From Aneurinibacillus soli (GTDB lineage: Bacteria; Bacillota; Bacilli; Aneurinibacillales; Aneurinibacillaceae): a stretch of 64,000 nucleotides of DNA. Made by a program: the position numbers and the translations under genes. Positions 55,507 to 63,987 of this stretch are shown piece after piece. A model generated the notes under the pieces. It was given only the letters and a program-made list of their open reading frames with translations. It was not told where the DNA came from and ran no database searches. The stretch is taken from NCBI RefSeq assembly GCF_002355375.1, contig NZ_AP017312.1, positions 816,001 through 880,000 of the forward strand. The letters are read 5' to 3'. The first letter of the stretch is position 1. Every line of letters begins with the position of its first letter.

Positions 55507-56661
55507 ATGCTTGAAGATGGGCGAATTTCATGGGGACAGCTGTTTATTCTTATGGTTGTGTTTATAACGGGGCTAGCGAGCAATTTGACTTCGGACTTTG
55601 CATTGGTACGTCAGGATGGAGTGATTGCAAACCTATTGGTGATTCCATTTAGTATCGTAACCTTTCTTATTATTCAGGAGCTGCAAAGGAGACACCCAGG
55701 ACAGACTCCTTATGAGTATGGGAAGACAATTCTGGGGAGGTGGGGTGGAATACTGATTGGTATTGTCTATATGTATATTACCATCGAAATTTCCATGATG
55801 CTGCCGAGAGTTTTTGGGGAGTTTGTCGTTACGGTTTTGACTCCGGAAATTCCAGTTGAGGCGTATACGATCACGATGGTGCTTGTGGGTGTATATGTAG
55901 TGTATGCTGGGATTGAAGCGATTGCTCGATTTACTCAGATGGCATTTCCCATTTATGTATTTATCCTTGTTTTTATTAACTTTTTCCTGATTAGACAAGC
56001 GAAAATCGAAAACGTATTTCCGTTTTTTGATAATCCTGTTGGCGAGATTGCTTATGCTACGTATTTGCAGTACGTATTTCCGATGGGAGAAGTCGTACTG
56101 TTTTCCAGTATCCTGCCGTATGTGAGAGGAAAACGGCCAAAGTTTTTTTCACCCTTACTGGCAATTGTAATCAGTGGTTTTTATCTGGCATACCGCGTAT
56201 TTATAACAGTCGGAGTTCTGGGCAAAGAGACAGTGGGAATTTCTACATACCCATTCATCCAGGCGATTCGTTTTATTAAGATTGGCGAGTTTATTGAACG
56301 ACTTGATCTTCTATTTTTAGGGATCTATATTATGATTACGGTCGTTGAATTTAGTCTTATTTTTTATATGCTCGTCCAGGGAGTGGCGCAGATGACGGGG
56401 ATAAAAGATCGGAAAGCGATTACATTTCCGCTTGGTCTCTTGATTATTGGCCTGTCTCAAGTGTCCATTAGTAACACACTAGACCAGACTCGATATATGT
56501 CAGAGGTTCGGTTTCTTACTTCACCCATCTGGATGTTTATCATCCCCCTGCTGCTTCTAGTGATCAGCCGGATTCGCTTTGGTAAGAGGAATACATCAGG
56601 AGGACAGCAGGCAGTGGTACGTACAGATAAGATCCAAGAAGTGAATAAAATTCAGACATAA
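55507..56661 (+). CDS. Spore germination receptor B subunit (permease-like), receptor 2
   Basis: A protein of 384 residues with about ten membrane segments and GerB-type stretches such as GRISWGQLFILMVVFITGLA, RRHPGQTPYEYGKTILGRWG and FPMGEVVLFSSILPYVRGKR. In structures of relatives this subunit holds the germinant pocket. Start ATG after CAAGGAGGAA, three bases past the D gene. A hydrophilic C-terminal tail of about 30 residues follows the last helix. Terminator immediately after. Confidence 0.9.
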   Translation: MLEDGRISWGQLFILMVVFITGLASNLTSDFALVRQDGVIANLLVIPFSIVTFLIIQELQRRHPGQTPYEYGKTILGRWGGILIGIVYMYITIEISMMLPRVFGEFVVTVLTPEIPVEAYTITMVLVGVYVVYAGIEAIARFTQMAFPIYVFILVFINFFLIRQAKIENVFPFFDNPVGEIAYATYLQYVFPMGEVVLFSSILPYVRGKRPKFFSPLLAIVISGFYLAYRVFITVGVLGKETVGISTYPFIQAIRFIKIGEFIERLDLLFLGIYIMITVVEFSLIFYMLVQGVAQMTGIKDRKAITFPLGLLIIGLSQVSISNTLDQTRYMSEVRFLTSPIWMFIIPLLLLVISRIRFGKRNTSGGQQAVVRTDKIQEVNKIQT

Positions 56662-56690
56662 CCAGACGATTTTTTCGTCTGGTTTTTCTT
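56660..56690 (+). terminator. Terminator of the second germination operon
   Basis: AACCAGACGA and TCGTCTGGTT pair around five T, followed by TTTCTT. Confidence 0.9.
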
Positions 56691-56724
56691 ATGGCGCTCC
56701 CGTACAATGAAACAGGGTTTGTAT

Positions 56725-56753
56725 TTTACAAATTAACGATTTTTCCTTACAAT
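56725..56753 (+). promoter_or_regulatory. Promoter of the GlnQ-type ATPase gene
   Basis: TTTACA (56725-56730), 17-base spacer, TACAAT (56748-56753), 40 bases before the start codon. Confidence 0.55.
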
Positions 56754-56793
56754 TAAAAGAATATGTGACAGTAAGAAAGGGGTCTAGACCTGA

Positions 56794-57534
56794 ATGATTC
56801 AAGTGAAAGACTTGCATAAATATTATGGAAGCCTGGAAGTTCTGAAAGGCATTGACTGTGTAATTAACGAGAAGGAAGTAGTCAGTGTCATCGGTCCGTC
56901 CGGGTCTGGAAAAAGTACATTTCTGCGCTGTCTGAACGGACTTGAGGAGTTGACAAGCGGGCAGATTATTGTAAATGGGCATAACCTGGCTGATCCAAAA
57001 GTAGACATTAACCAGGTACGGATGGAAGTGGGCATGGTATTCCAGCGCTTCAATCTGTTCCCGCACAAGACTGTGCTTGAGAATGTGATGCTCGCACCGA
57101 TCAAAGTATTAAAGAAAGACAAAGAACAAATGCGTAAACAAGCAATAGAACTGCTCAAAAAGGTAGGACTAGCTGACAAGGCAGACATTTACCCAGATCG
57201 TCTGTCGGGCGGCCAGATGCAGCGGGTAGCGATTGCACGGGCGCTTGCGATGAATCCGAAGGTAATGCTGTTTGATGAGCCAACTTCGGCACTGGACCCG
57301 GAACTTGTAGGTGAAGTGCTGGCGGTTATGAAAGAGCTTGCCCAGGAAGGCATGACGATGATTGTGGTGACACATGAGATGGGATTTGCTCGTGATGTAT
57401 GCGACCGTGTGATCTTTATGGATCAGGGCATCATTATGGAGGAAGGCCGACCGGAAGATGTATTTACGAATCCAAAAAATGAACGGACGCGTGAGTTCTT
57501 ACGTAAAGTAATCAACGTGCCGGAGAAGGCGTAA
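56794..57534 (+). CDS. Orphan amino-acid ABC transporter ATP-binding protein (GlnQ/ArtM type)
   Basis: A protein of 246 residues. Walker [10 protein letters not shown] (34-42), Q-loop, signature LSGGQMQR and Walker [19 protein letters not shown] are intact, so it should bind and hydrolyse ATP. The closest type drives polar amino acid uptake with a permease and a binding protein, but neither is encoded next to it. It may serve a permease encoded elsewhere. The ribosome site AAAGGGG is 11 bases from ATG, somewhat far. Confidence 0.85.
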   Translation: MIQVKDLHKYYGSLEVLKGIDCVINEKEVVSVIGPSGSGKSTFLRCLNGLEELTSGQIIVNGHNLADPKVDINQVRMEVGMVFQRFNLFPHKTVLENVMLAPIKVLKKDKEQMRKQAIELLKKVGLADKADIYPDRLSGGQMQRVAIARALAMNPKVMLFDEPTSALDPELVGEVLAVMKELAQEGMTMIVVTHEMGFARDVCDRVIFMDQGIIMEEGRPEDVFTNPKNERTREFLRKVINVPEKA

Positions 57535-57537
57535 CGT

Positions 57538-58344
57538 ATGAGCGAGAAAACAATCGCCTGTCGGGGCTTCCTGCGCGGATTTACGCACCGTTACGAAAAT
57601 CCGATTCAATATTTGCTCACGCTTGGAGATGATACCATCGTGATGAATGAGTGGATGGGCAAGACGGTGCGCATTGCATTCCTTGAACGGATTGCCTGCA
57701 TCTCCTGTGGGCGCTCGATTAAGAAGACGTACAACAGCGGGTACTGCTATCCGTGCTTCACGAAGCTGCCAGAGAATGATCTGTGCATTGTGAAGCCGAA
57801 TGAGTGTCATCATCATCTTGGCACATGCCGCGACCCGGAATGGGGTGAAGCCCATTGTATGATTCCCCATTATGTTTATCTTGCGGTGAGCAGCGGGGTT
57901 AAGGTTGGGCTAACCCGTAAGCATAATGAGCGTAAGCGCTGGGTAGATCAGGGGGCAGTGCGAGCAATTCCCATCGCGGAAGTGCCGAATCGTAAGCTGG
58001 CAGGCGAGCTTGAGGTCCATCTGACACAGTTCGTGGCGGATAAGACGGACTGGCGGAAGATGCTTAAGGGCGATGTGACACTTGTTGATCTGCTTGCGGT
58101 GCGGGACGAGCTATATGCGCATTTTCCAGAAGCGTTCCAATCGTATCAGATCGCGGAAGATGAATGGTTGGACATTGTCTATCCCATACTTGAACAGATT
58201 ACAAAAGTAAAAGCGTATAATTTGGACAAGCAGCCCGTCATTGAAGATGAACTGATCGGAATAAAAGGGCAGTACATGATTTTTAAGGGAGGCGTATTGA
58301 ACATACGCAAATTCTCTGGTTATGAAGTAGAGATGAGTGTGTAG
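57538..58344 (+). CDS. DUF2797 zinc-ribbon protein
   Basis: A protein of 268 residues, three bases after the ATPase gene. A four-cysteine zinc site is visible: C54, C57 (CISC) and C70, C73 (CYPC). It is followed by HHLGTCRDPEWGEAHCMIPH and a YVYLAVSSGVKVGLTRKHNE stretch that resembles the start of a GIY-YIG-like fold. DUF2797 proteins have no established role. The tight spacing suggests cotranscription, not shared function, with the ATPase. Confidence 0.8.
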   Translation: MSEKTIACRGFLRGFTHRYENPIQYLLTLGDDTIVMNEWMGKTVRIAFLERIACISCGRSIKKTYNSGYCYPCFTKLPENDLCIVKPNECHHHLGTCRDPEWGEAHCMIPHYVYLAVSSGVKVGLTRKHNERKRWVDQGAVRAIPIAEVPNRKLAGELEVHLTQFVADKTDWRKMLKGDVTLVDLLAVRDELYAHFPEAFQSYQIAEDEWLDIVYPILEQITKVKAYNLDKQPVIEDELIGIKGQYMIFKGGVLNIRKFSGYEVEMSV

Positions 58345-58359
58345 CGCTGTAATCGGATG

Positions 58360-58396
58360 CCCGCCTTCCACTGGGGAGGCGGGTGTTTGCACTTTT
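58360..58396 (+). terminator. Hairpin before btuF
   Basis: CCCGCCTTCC and GGGAGGCGGG pair (one G-T) around ACTG; the tail TGTTTGCACTTTT is only moderately T-rich, so termination may be partial. Confidence 0.6.
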
Positions 58397-58419
58397 GCCA
58401 AGAGAGAGGAGAGAGACGG

Positions 58420-59370
58420 ATGAGAGCAAATCGATTGATTGTATGGATGGGGCTTGCGATGATACTGTTCGTAACCGCATGCGGACAGGCTCCTCAATCA
58501 GCCGACCATACAAATAAAAAGGCGGGAGCGCCTTCGCAAACAGCGGGCGGCTTCCCGATTACGTTACAAGACAAAAGCGGCACAGATGTGAAAATAGAGA
58601 AAAAGCCGACACGAATTGTCTCAATCATTCCAAGTACGACAGAGATTGCGTTTGCAGTTGGTGCAGGTAATGAAATTGTTGGGGTATCTAACTATGATAA
58701 CTATCCAGCAGAAGCCGCCAAAAAGGAAAAAGTCGGCGACTTGAAAGTAAATAAAGAAAAAGTGGTCGCGCTGAATCCGGATCTGGTGCTCGCGGACAGC
58801 AGTAGCGGCGACGCTGTTACTGCATTGCGCAAATCCGGACTTACTGTGCTCGTAACAGAAGCAAAAAATATTGACGAAGTATACAAATCGATCGGGCTTA
58901 TCGGCGAGGCAACAGGACATACCGGAGAGGCAGATAAGCTTGTTCAGAACATGCAGGCAGATGTACGGGCTGTGCAGGAAAAAGTAAAGGCGATTCCAGA
59001 TGAGAAGAAACCGAAAGTATGGGTGGAAGTAGACCCGTCGCTGTTCACAGCAGGTAAGGGTACGTTTATTGATGATATGGTAACACTTGCGGGCGGCAAG
59101 AACATCGCCGCTGATGTAGAAGGCTGGAAGAAGCTATCAGAAGAAAAAGTTCTGGAACGCAATCCGGATGTTATTTTAAATACATATGGGTATTACGATA
59201 AAGAAGCGACTGCCAAAATTTTAAAACGCCCAACGTGGCAGCAAGTAAAAGCAGTACAGACCAAGCGAGTACAGGCGCTTGACTCTGATGTCGTAACCCG
59301 GCCAGGACCGCGCATTACGCAGGGATTACAAGAAGTCGCCCGCGCTCTGCATCCGGACCTGTTCAAGTAG
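58420..59370 (+). CDS. btuF: Corrinoid/siderophore ABC transporter binding lipoprotein (BtuF-like)
   Basis: A protein of 316 residues starting at the ATG after GAGGAGAG; a longer frame covers the hairpin. Lipobox FVTAC places lipid on C21. The periplasmic-binding type 2 fold is shown by ARIVSIIPS-like TRIVSIIPSTTEIAFAVGAG, VVALNPDLVLADS and TRPGPRITQGLQEVARALHP. The closest family is BtuF (YvrC), a cobalamin binder, though iron-siderophore binders look similar. No B12 riboswitch precedes it. First of three import genes. Confidence 0.8.
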   Translation: MRANRLIVWMGLAMILFVTACGQAPQSADHTNKKAGAPSQTAGGFPITLQDKSGTDVKIEKKPTRIVSIIPSTTEIAFAVGAGNEIVGVSNYDNYPAEAAKKEKVGDLKVNKEKVVALNPDLVLADSSSGDAVTALRKSGLTVLVTEAKNIDEVYKSIGLIGEATGHTGEADKLVQNMQADVRAVQEKVKAIPDEKKPKVWVEVDPSLFTAGKGTFIDDMVTLAGGKNIAADVEGWKKLSEEKVLERNPDVILNTYGYYDKEATAKILKRPTWQQVKAVQTKRVQALDSDVVTRPGPRITQGLQEVARALHPDLFK

Positions 59371-59385
59371 TAGGGCGGAATGAGC

Positions 59386-60438
59386 ATGAAGCGAGATCAA
59401 CTGGGGTGGGGGAGGCGGCTTACTGTATGGCTGCTTCCCCTTCTTTGTCTGCTTGTTGTGGTGGTGATTGGCAGTGTATCTGTCGGGAGTGCGGATCTGT
59501 CTATCGGTTCAGTATGGAAAATTATGATGTCCCATTTTATGTTTGTAGGTTTGGCTGAGAAGGATTGGACACAGGCAGCGGAGACAATCGTATGGGAGAT
59601 TCGGATGCCGCGCATTATGCTTGCTGTACTGGTCGGGGCCGGGCTGGGCGCTGCGGGAACGGCGTATCAGGGGGTACTGCGCAATCCGCTTGCAGACCCG
59701 TACATATTGGGCGTTTCCTCGGGCGCATCAGTTGGAGCGGCGGCGTTTATTCTATTTGGTGGCAGTTTGAGTATATTCGGTTCATGGACCCTTCCGTTTG
59801 TGGCATTCATCTGCGGTCTCCTAACCCTGTTTGTCGTCTATCGGCTGGCGAGCATCAATGGGACGATTCAGGTAGAGACATTGCTGCTGTCCGGCGTAGT
59901 CGTGCAAGCGTTTCTCGGGGCGGGCCTGTCTCTTCTTCTTTCGATGTCCGGGGAGAAAATGCAGAATATCGTGTACTGGATGATGGGAAGCCTGACACTT
60001 GCTGACTGGGAATCTGATGTGGTCATTACTCCGTATGTGCTTGGGGGCATTACGGTTATGTGGCTGTGTTCCCGGGAGTTAAATATTTTGGCACTTGGCG
60101 AGCAAAAGGCACATCATCTCGGGATGAATGTGCAGCGAGTCCGATTTGTGTTGTTGGTAACTGCCTCGCTTGTCGCAGGAGCTACGGTAGCAGTATCAGG
60201 TGTGATCGGGTTTGTCGGTCTGATCATCCCGCATATGATGCGTTCAGTCGCAGGTTCTGATTATCGGGTTTTGCTCCCAGTATCGGCGGTAGCGGGTTCG
60301 ATTCTTCTGGTAGTGGCGGATACGATGGCGCGTACTGTGCTTGATCCACAGGAGTTGCCGATCGGCGTCATTACAGCGTTTTTAGGGGCTCCATTTTTTG
60401 CGTATTTGCTGCGCAGACGGCGTAAAAACTTCTGGTAA
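59386..60438 (+). CDS. btuC: Corrinoid/siderophore ABC permease (BtuC/FecCD family)
   Basis: A protein of 350 residues with about ten membrane segments. Family signatures: GAGLGAAGTAYQGVLRNPLA, PYILGVSSGASVGAAAFIL, and VSGVIGFVGLIIPHMMRSVA plus the ending LDPQELPIGVITAFLGAPFF. Start taken at the second ATG, seven bases after AGGGCGG. It forms the channel for the ligand delivered by the preceding lipoprotein. Confidence 0.9.
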   Translation: MKRDQLGWGRRLTVWLLPLLCLLVVVVIGSVSVGSADLSIGSVWKIMMSHFMFVGLAEKDWTQAAETIVWEIRMPRIMLAVLVGAGLGAAGTAYQGVLRNPLADPYILGVSSGASVGAAAFILFGGSLSIFGSWTLPFVAFICGLLTLFVVYRLASINGTIQVETLLLSGVVVQAFLGAGLSLLLSMSGEKMQNIVYWMMGSLTLADWESDVVITPYVLGGITVMWLCSRELNILALGEQKAHHLGMNVQRVRFVLLVTASLVAGATVAVSGVIGFVGLIIPHMMRSVAGSDYRVLLPVSAVAGSILLVVADTMARTVLDPQELPIGVITAFLGAPFFAYLLRRRRKNFW

Positions 60439-60451
60439 AGGAGACGGTGGG

Positions 60452-61225
60452 ATGCTATTAGCGAACTCGATTTCGCTTACAATTGGAAGTAGGCACATAC
60501 TTAAGGGGATCAGTCTGGAGATAAAAAGGGGCGAGACACTCGGTGTAATGGGCCCGAATGGTTGTGGGAAATCCACACTCGTTAAAGTGCTATCCCGCCT
60601 GCTTGTACCGAATGAAGGGGAGATTCTTCTGGACGGTCAGGCCCTTTCTTCTTATAGTTCGAAGCAGTTGGCGCGCAAGATAGCAGTCGTTAGTCAGGAC
60701 GGTCTTGCTCCGCTACCGCTGACCGTATCGGAAGCCGTGCAGATGGGGCGGTATCCGCACCAGAGGCTGTGGAAGAAAGAAATAGCCAGGGATGAAGAAG
60801 TGGTACAGCAGGTGCTTGTCCGCACCAGGCTTACGGAACTGGCTTGCAAGCCGCTTGATATGCTAAGTGGTGGTGAGCGGCAGCGGGTGGCGATTGCGTG
60901 TGCGATGGCGCAGGAGCCTGAAGTACTGTTGCTTGATGAGCCGACGACGTATCTGGATATTGGCTATCAGATCGGGATTCTTGACTTGTTGCGGCGCTGG
61001 CAACAGGAGACAGGTGGAGCGGCACTTCTGGTACTGCATGATCTGAATCTGGCGGCTCAATATTGTGATCGACTTATGCTACTGAAGAAGGGTGGCGTGA
61101 TAGGCAGCGGTTCGGTAGAAGAAATCATGGAGGCAGATTTATTGGCGGATGTGTACGGAATCCGTCCACTGGTTGTGCCACACCCGAATTTACATATTCC
61201 GCAGGTGTTGCTTGAGCGGACGTAA
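60452..61225 (+). CDS. btuD: Corrinoid/siderophore ABC ATPase (BtuD/FecE family)
   Basis: A protein of 257 residues. Walker A GPNGCGKST (34-42), signature LSGGERQRVAIA and Walker B VLLLDEPTTYLDIGYQ are complete. The start is the ATG after AAAGGAG; a longer frame overlaps btuC. It powers import by the btuF-btuC pair directly upstream. Substrate (B12 or siderophore) is not decided by sequence. Confidence 0.9.
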   Translation: MLLANSISLTIGSRHILKGISLEIKRGETLGVMGPNGCGKSTLVKVLSRLLVPNEGEILLDGQALSSYSSKQLARKIAVVSQDGLAPLPLTVSEAVQMGRYPHQRLWKKEIARDEEVVQQVLVRTRLTELACKPLDMLSGGERQRVAIACAMAQEPEVLLLDEPTTYLDIGYQIGILDLLRRWQQETGGAALLVLHDLNLAAQYCDRLMLLKKGGVIGSGSVEEIMEADLLADVYGIRPLVVPHPNLHIPQVLLERT

Positions 61226-61248
61226 CCTTCATTCTACATATGCGATTA

Positions 61249-61276
61249 TTCGACAACTAAATTTTTGTTGTATAAT
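61249..61276 (+). promoter_or_regulatory. Promoter of the ArsC/Spx-family gene
   Basis: TTCGAC (61249-61254), 16-base spacer, TATAAT (61271-61276), 39 bases before the start codon. Confidence 0.6.
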
Positions 61277-61315
61277 AGTTCGTAGCAATATAAGGGAATA
61301 CAGGGGGACTGTAAC

Positions 61316-61681
61316 ATGAGTGAGATGAGCATTCGCTATTATGGCTATAATAAGTGCGGCACGTGCCGCAAAGCGAAAAAATGGCTGGATGAAAATGATA
61401 TAGCATATGAAGACATTGCCATTGTAGATGCGCCACCAGCCAAGGAGGAGCTGCGTACTTACTGGCAGCAGAGCGGACTTGAGCTTAAGAAATTCTTCAA
61501 CACAAGTGGTCAGTCATACCGTGAGCTTGGTCTGAAAGATAAACTGAAAGACATGTCCGAGGATGACATGCTCGATTTGCTTGCATCTGACGGCAAGTTG
61601 ATTAAGCGACCGCTTATTGTAGGAGCCGGTAAGGTAACAGTCGGCTTCAAAGAAGATGACATGGCGAAACAGTGGACATAG
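61316..61681 (+). CDS. ArsC/Spx-family protein (YusI-like)
   Basis: A protein of 121 residues with an N-terminal CxxC (C14, C17 in YNKCGTCRKAKKWL), and the RPLIVGAGKVTVGF stretch in the position of the RPL motif. This is the thioredoxin-like ArsC/Spx superfamily; the closest type is YusI, not Spx itself, since the Spx RNA-polymerase-contact motifs are not evident. Probably a redox-active protein. Ribosome site AGGGGGA; a 10-base gap to the next gene. Confidence 0.82.
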   Translation: MSEMSIRYYGYNKCGTCRKAKKWLDENDIAYEDIAIVDAPPAKEELRTYWQQSGLELKKFFNTSGQSYRELGLKDKLKDMSEDDMLDLLASDGKLIKRPLIVGAGKVTVGFKEDDMAKQWT

Positions 61682-61691
61682 GGAGAGCGAC

Positions 61692-62882
61692 ATGACAGAA
61701 CAATGGATTCAACCATCAAGTCGTCTTGCTGGCTTAAGCTCGGCGATTTTTACAGAAATGAATCGGCGCAAGCGCGCGGTGGAGGCGTCCGGTACGCACG
61801 TAATTGATCTCGGCATTGGCAGTCCGGATCATCCACCCGCACCGTTTATTATGGATGCGCTTGCGCGTGCAGTGCAAAATCCGGCGAATTACGGATATCC
61901 AACATCAGAAGGCTCGCTTCGTTTTCGGACGACAGCCGCGAAGTGGTACAAGCACCGTTTTGATGTGGAGCTTGACCCCGAGCATGAAGTGCTATCGCTT
62001 ATGGGATCGCAGGATGGACTGGCACATCTGGCGCAGGGTTTTATTGATCATGGTGATGTGGTACTTGTGCCGGACCCTGGCTATCCGATTTATTTTGCGA
62101 GTGTGTCGCTCGCAGGTGGAGAGATCTATCCGTTGCCGTTGAAAGAAGAGAATGGATTTCTTCCGGATTATACGCAGATTCCAGCAGAGATTCGCCGTCG
62201 GGCAAAGCTGATGGTACTTAATTATCCGAATAATCCGATCGCAGCGGTAGCCGATCGCGAATTTTTTGTGAAGACGGTCGCCTTTGCACGTGAGAACAAC
62301 ATTATTGTCGCGCACGATCAGGCATATTCGGAGCTGGCGTTTGATGGGTACCGTCCGCCTAGTTTTCTGGAAACAGCAGGAGCAAAAGATGTGGGCGTCG
62401 AATTTAATTCTTTGTCCAAAAGTTTTAATATGGCAGGATGTCGGGTAGGGTACATAGTAGGGAATCGAGAGGTAATCCGACCGCTGGCTGTGATCAAGTC
62501 TAACATTGACTACGGTATTTTCCTTGCTGTACAGGAAGCAGCGATTGTGGCAATGGAGCATGATATCGAGCATCCGGGCGATAACGGCAATGCCGCGCGC
62601 TATCGGGAACGCCGGGATACGCTTCTGGATGGGCTGGCCGAGGCTGGCTGGAGCATTCCGAAGCCAAAAGCAACGATGTTTGTCTGGGCTCGCGTACCGC
62701 AGGGGTGGACATCTGAGACGTTTGCCTTCACACTGCTGGAGAAAACAGGGGTAGTTGTCATTCCAGGGAGTGCATTTGGCGAACAGGGTGAAGGATACGT
62801 GCGAATTGCACTTGTGCAACCTCCAGATGTGCTGCGTGATGTTGTGCAGCGAGTGAAAGAGTCCGGTATATTTTCTCAATAG
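61692..62882 (+). CDS. Class I PLP aminotransferase (DapL-like)
   Basis: A protein of 396 residues starting at the ATG after GGGAGAG; an earlier frame overlaps the previous gene. The PLP lysine is K243 (NSLSKSFNMAGCRVGYIVG), with NYPNNPIAAV and HDQAYSELAFDG. Similarity in the LGIGSPDHPPAPFIMDALA and FIMDAL...GYPTSEGS regions is to LL-diaminopimelate aminotransferase-type enzymes of Firmicutes. The real substrate may be another amino acid. No dap genes are nearby. Confidence 0.82.
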   Translation: MTEQWIQPSSRLAGLSSAIFTEMNRRKRAVEASGTHVIDLGIGSPDHPPAPFIMDALARAVQNPANYGYPTSEGSLRFRTTAAKWYKHRFDVELDPEHEVLSLMGSQDGLAHLAQGFIDHGDVVLVPDPGYPIYFASVSLAGGEIYPLPLKEENGFLPDYTQIPAEIRRRAKLMVLNYPNNPIAAVADREFFVKTVAFARENNIIVAHDQAYSELAFDGYRPPSFLETAGAKDVGVEFNSLSKSFNMAGCRVGYIVGNREVIRPLAVIKSNIDYGIFLAVQEAAIVAMEHDIEHPGDNGNAARYRERRDTLLDGLAEAGWSIPKPKATMFVWARVPQGWTSETFAFTLLEKTGVVVIPGSAFGEQGEGYVRIALVQPPDVLRDVVQRVKESGIFSQ

Positions 62883-62927
62883 TTGAGTACTTTACTAAGT
62901 GTACAAATAAGGTATACAAAATCTTAA

Positions 62928-62942
62928 TTAAAATAATTACAA
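62928..62942 (+). promoter_or_regulatory. PerR-box-like operator
   Basis: TTAAAATAATTACAA matches the PerR consensus TTATAATNATTATAA in 12 of 14 defined positions and lies seven bases upstream of the -35 of the peroxiredoxin promoter. Confidence 0.6.
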
Positions 62943-62949
62943 TTTTGTA

Positions 62950-62978
62950 TTGACTATTATCATGTTGCTTGATATGAT
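62950..62978 (+). promoter_or_regulatory. Sigma-A promoter of the peroxiredoxin gene
   Basis: TTGACT (62950-62955), 17-base spacer, TATGAT (62973-62978); leader of about 75 bases. Confidence 0.75.
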
Positions 62979-63057
62979 GATCCTGTACTAAACAACACAT
63001 CAACTTTTCTGGGTCTTCCCGGATTAGAATAATCCCACTTTTAGGAGGTAGTTACAT

Positions 63058-63597
63058 ATGGCAGAACGTATTGTAGGTTTACAGGCTCCTGATTTCCGCA
63101 TGGAAACAGCTCTCGGTGATGGCGAAAACTTCGGTGAAGTTAAGCTGTCTGATTACAAAGGCAAATGGCTAGTTATGTTCTTCTACCCACTTGATTTCAC
63201 ATTCGTATGCCCAACTGAAATTACAGCGATGAGCGATGCATCTGAGCAGTTCAAAGAGCTCGATACCGAAATTCTTGCTGTATCTACAGACAGCAAATTC
63301 TCTCACCGTGCATGGATCAACACATCTCGTGATGAGAATGGTCTTGGCAAGCTGAACTTCCCGATCGCTGCTGACCTTACTCACAAAGTATCCCGTGACT
63401 ACGGCGTACTGATCGAAGAGCAAGGTATCGCGCTTCGCGGCCTGTTCATCATCGATCCAGAAGGCGTTCTGAAATATTCTGTTGTTCACCACAACGATGT
63501 TGGCCGCAGTGTTGACGAAACTCTGCGTGTTCTCCAAGCGTTCCAATCTGGCGGTCTTTGCCCGGCTAACTGGCGTCCAGGCCAAGCTAACCTGTAA
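63058..63597 (+). CDS. ykuU: 2-Cys peroxiredoxin (YkuU/AhpC family)
   Basis: A protein of 179 residues, typical of YkuU. The peroxidatic cysteine is C51 ([10 protein letters not shown]) and the resolving cysteine C168 (GGLCPANW), so it is a typical 2-Cys enzyme that reduces hydrogen peroxide and organic peroxides using thioredoxin. The AhpF partner is not adjacent. Ribosome site TTAGGAGG. Codon use is markedly biased to preferred codons, suggesting high expression. The upstream PerR-like box implies peroxide induction (inference). Confidence 0.94.
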   Translation: MAERIVGLQAPDFRMETALGDGENFGEVKLSDYKGKWLVMFFYPLDFTFVCPTEITAMSDASEQFKELDTEILAVSTDSKFSHRAWINTSRDENGLGKLNFPIAADLTHKVSRDYGVLIEEQGIALRGLFIIDPEGVLKYSVVHHNDVGRSVDETLRVLQAFQSGGLCPANWRPGQANL

Positions 63598-63618
63598 TAC
63601 GGAGAGCTGGCTGTATTA

Positions 63619-63656
63619 GAAAGAACCTGATGCATGGTGCATCGGGTTCTTTTTTG
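63619..63656 (+). terminator. Terminator of the peroxiredoxin gene
   Basis: AAAGAACCTGATGCA and TGCATCGGGTTCTTT pair (one G-T) around TGG, then T run. Confidence 0.92.
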
Positions 63657-63719
63657 TGAAGATGGGATAAGATCATTGAGAAGAGTAGTATATGGGTTTA
63701 TTTGTAATGAAAAAAAGTC

Positions 63720-63748
63720 TTGTCTGCTATCTTATCTGATGGTAAGAT
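63720..63748 (+). promoter_or_regulatory. rRNA operon promoter P1
   Basis: TTGTCT (63720-63725), 17-base spacer, TAAGAT (63743-63748), in an A/T-rich region upstream of 16S rRNA. Confidence 0.6.
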
Positions 63749-63811
63749 GTAATTCTATCTCAAAAGAATACTTTGCTTGAAAAACAATTTAATTTATCAC
63801 TAAAAAAAGTG

Positions 63812-63840
63812 TTGCAAAGATATTTGAGATGTTATAAGAT
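63812..63840 (+). promoter_or_regulatory. rRNA operon promoter P2
   Basis: TTGCAA (63812-63817), 17-base spacer, TAAGAT (63835-63840); the -10 hexamer is the same as in P1, giving the tandem arrangement usual for Bacillus rRNA operons. The 147-base leader that follows contains the CTTGAAAACTGAACAG stretch common upstream of rRNA genes. Confidence 0.65.
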
Positions 63841-63987
63841 ATAGAAGTCGCCGATGAAACGCAGAAAAGCGGTGAAGCGATAAAGAAGTTCCTTGAAAAC
63901 TGAACAGTGAAACTCGAGTGTGCGAGTTCAATCAATTTCGATTTATTTATAAGCTAGCTTTCGAGCTCAGCGAATCATCTTTTCAAC

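Noticed and set aside
61992..62879. 295-residue minus-strand open frame
   Set aside because: It is antisense to a clear PLP aminotransferase with intact motifs; the translation is rich in Arg, His and Cys as expected of a shadow frame.
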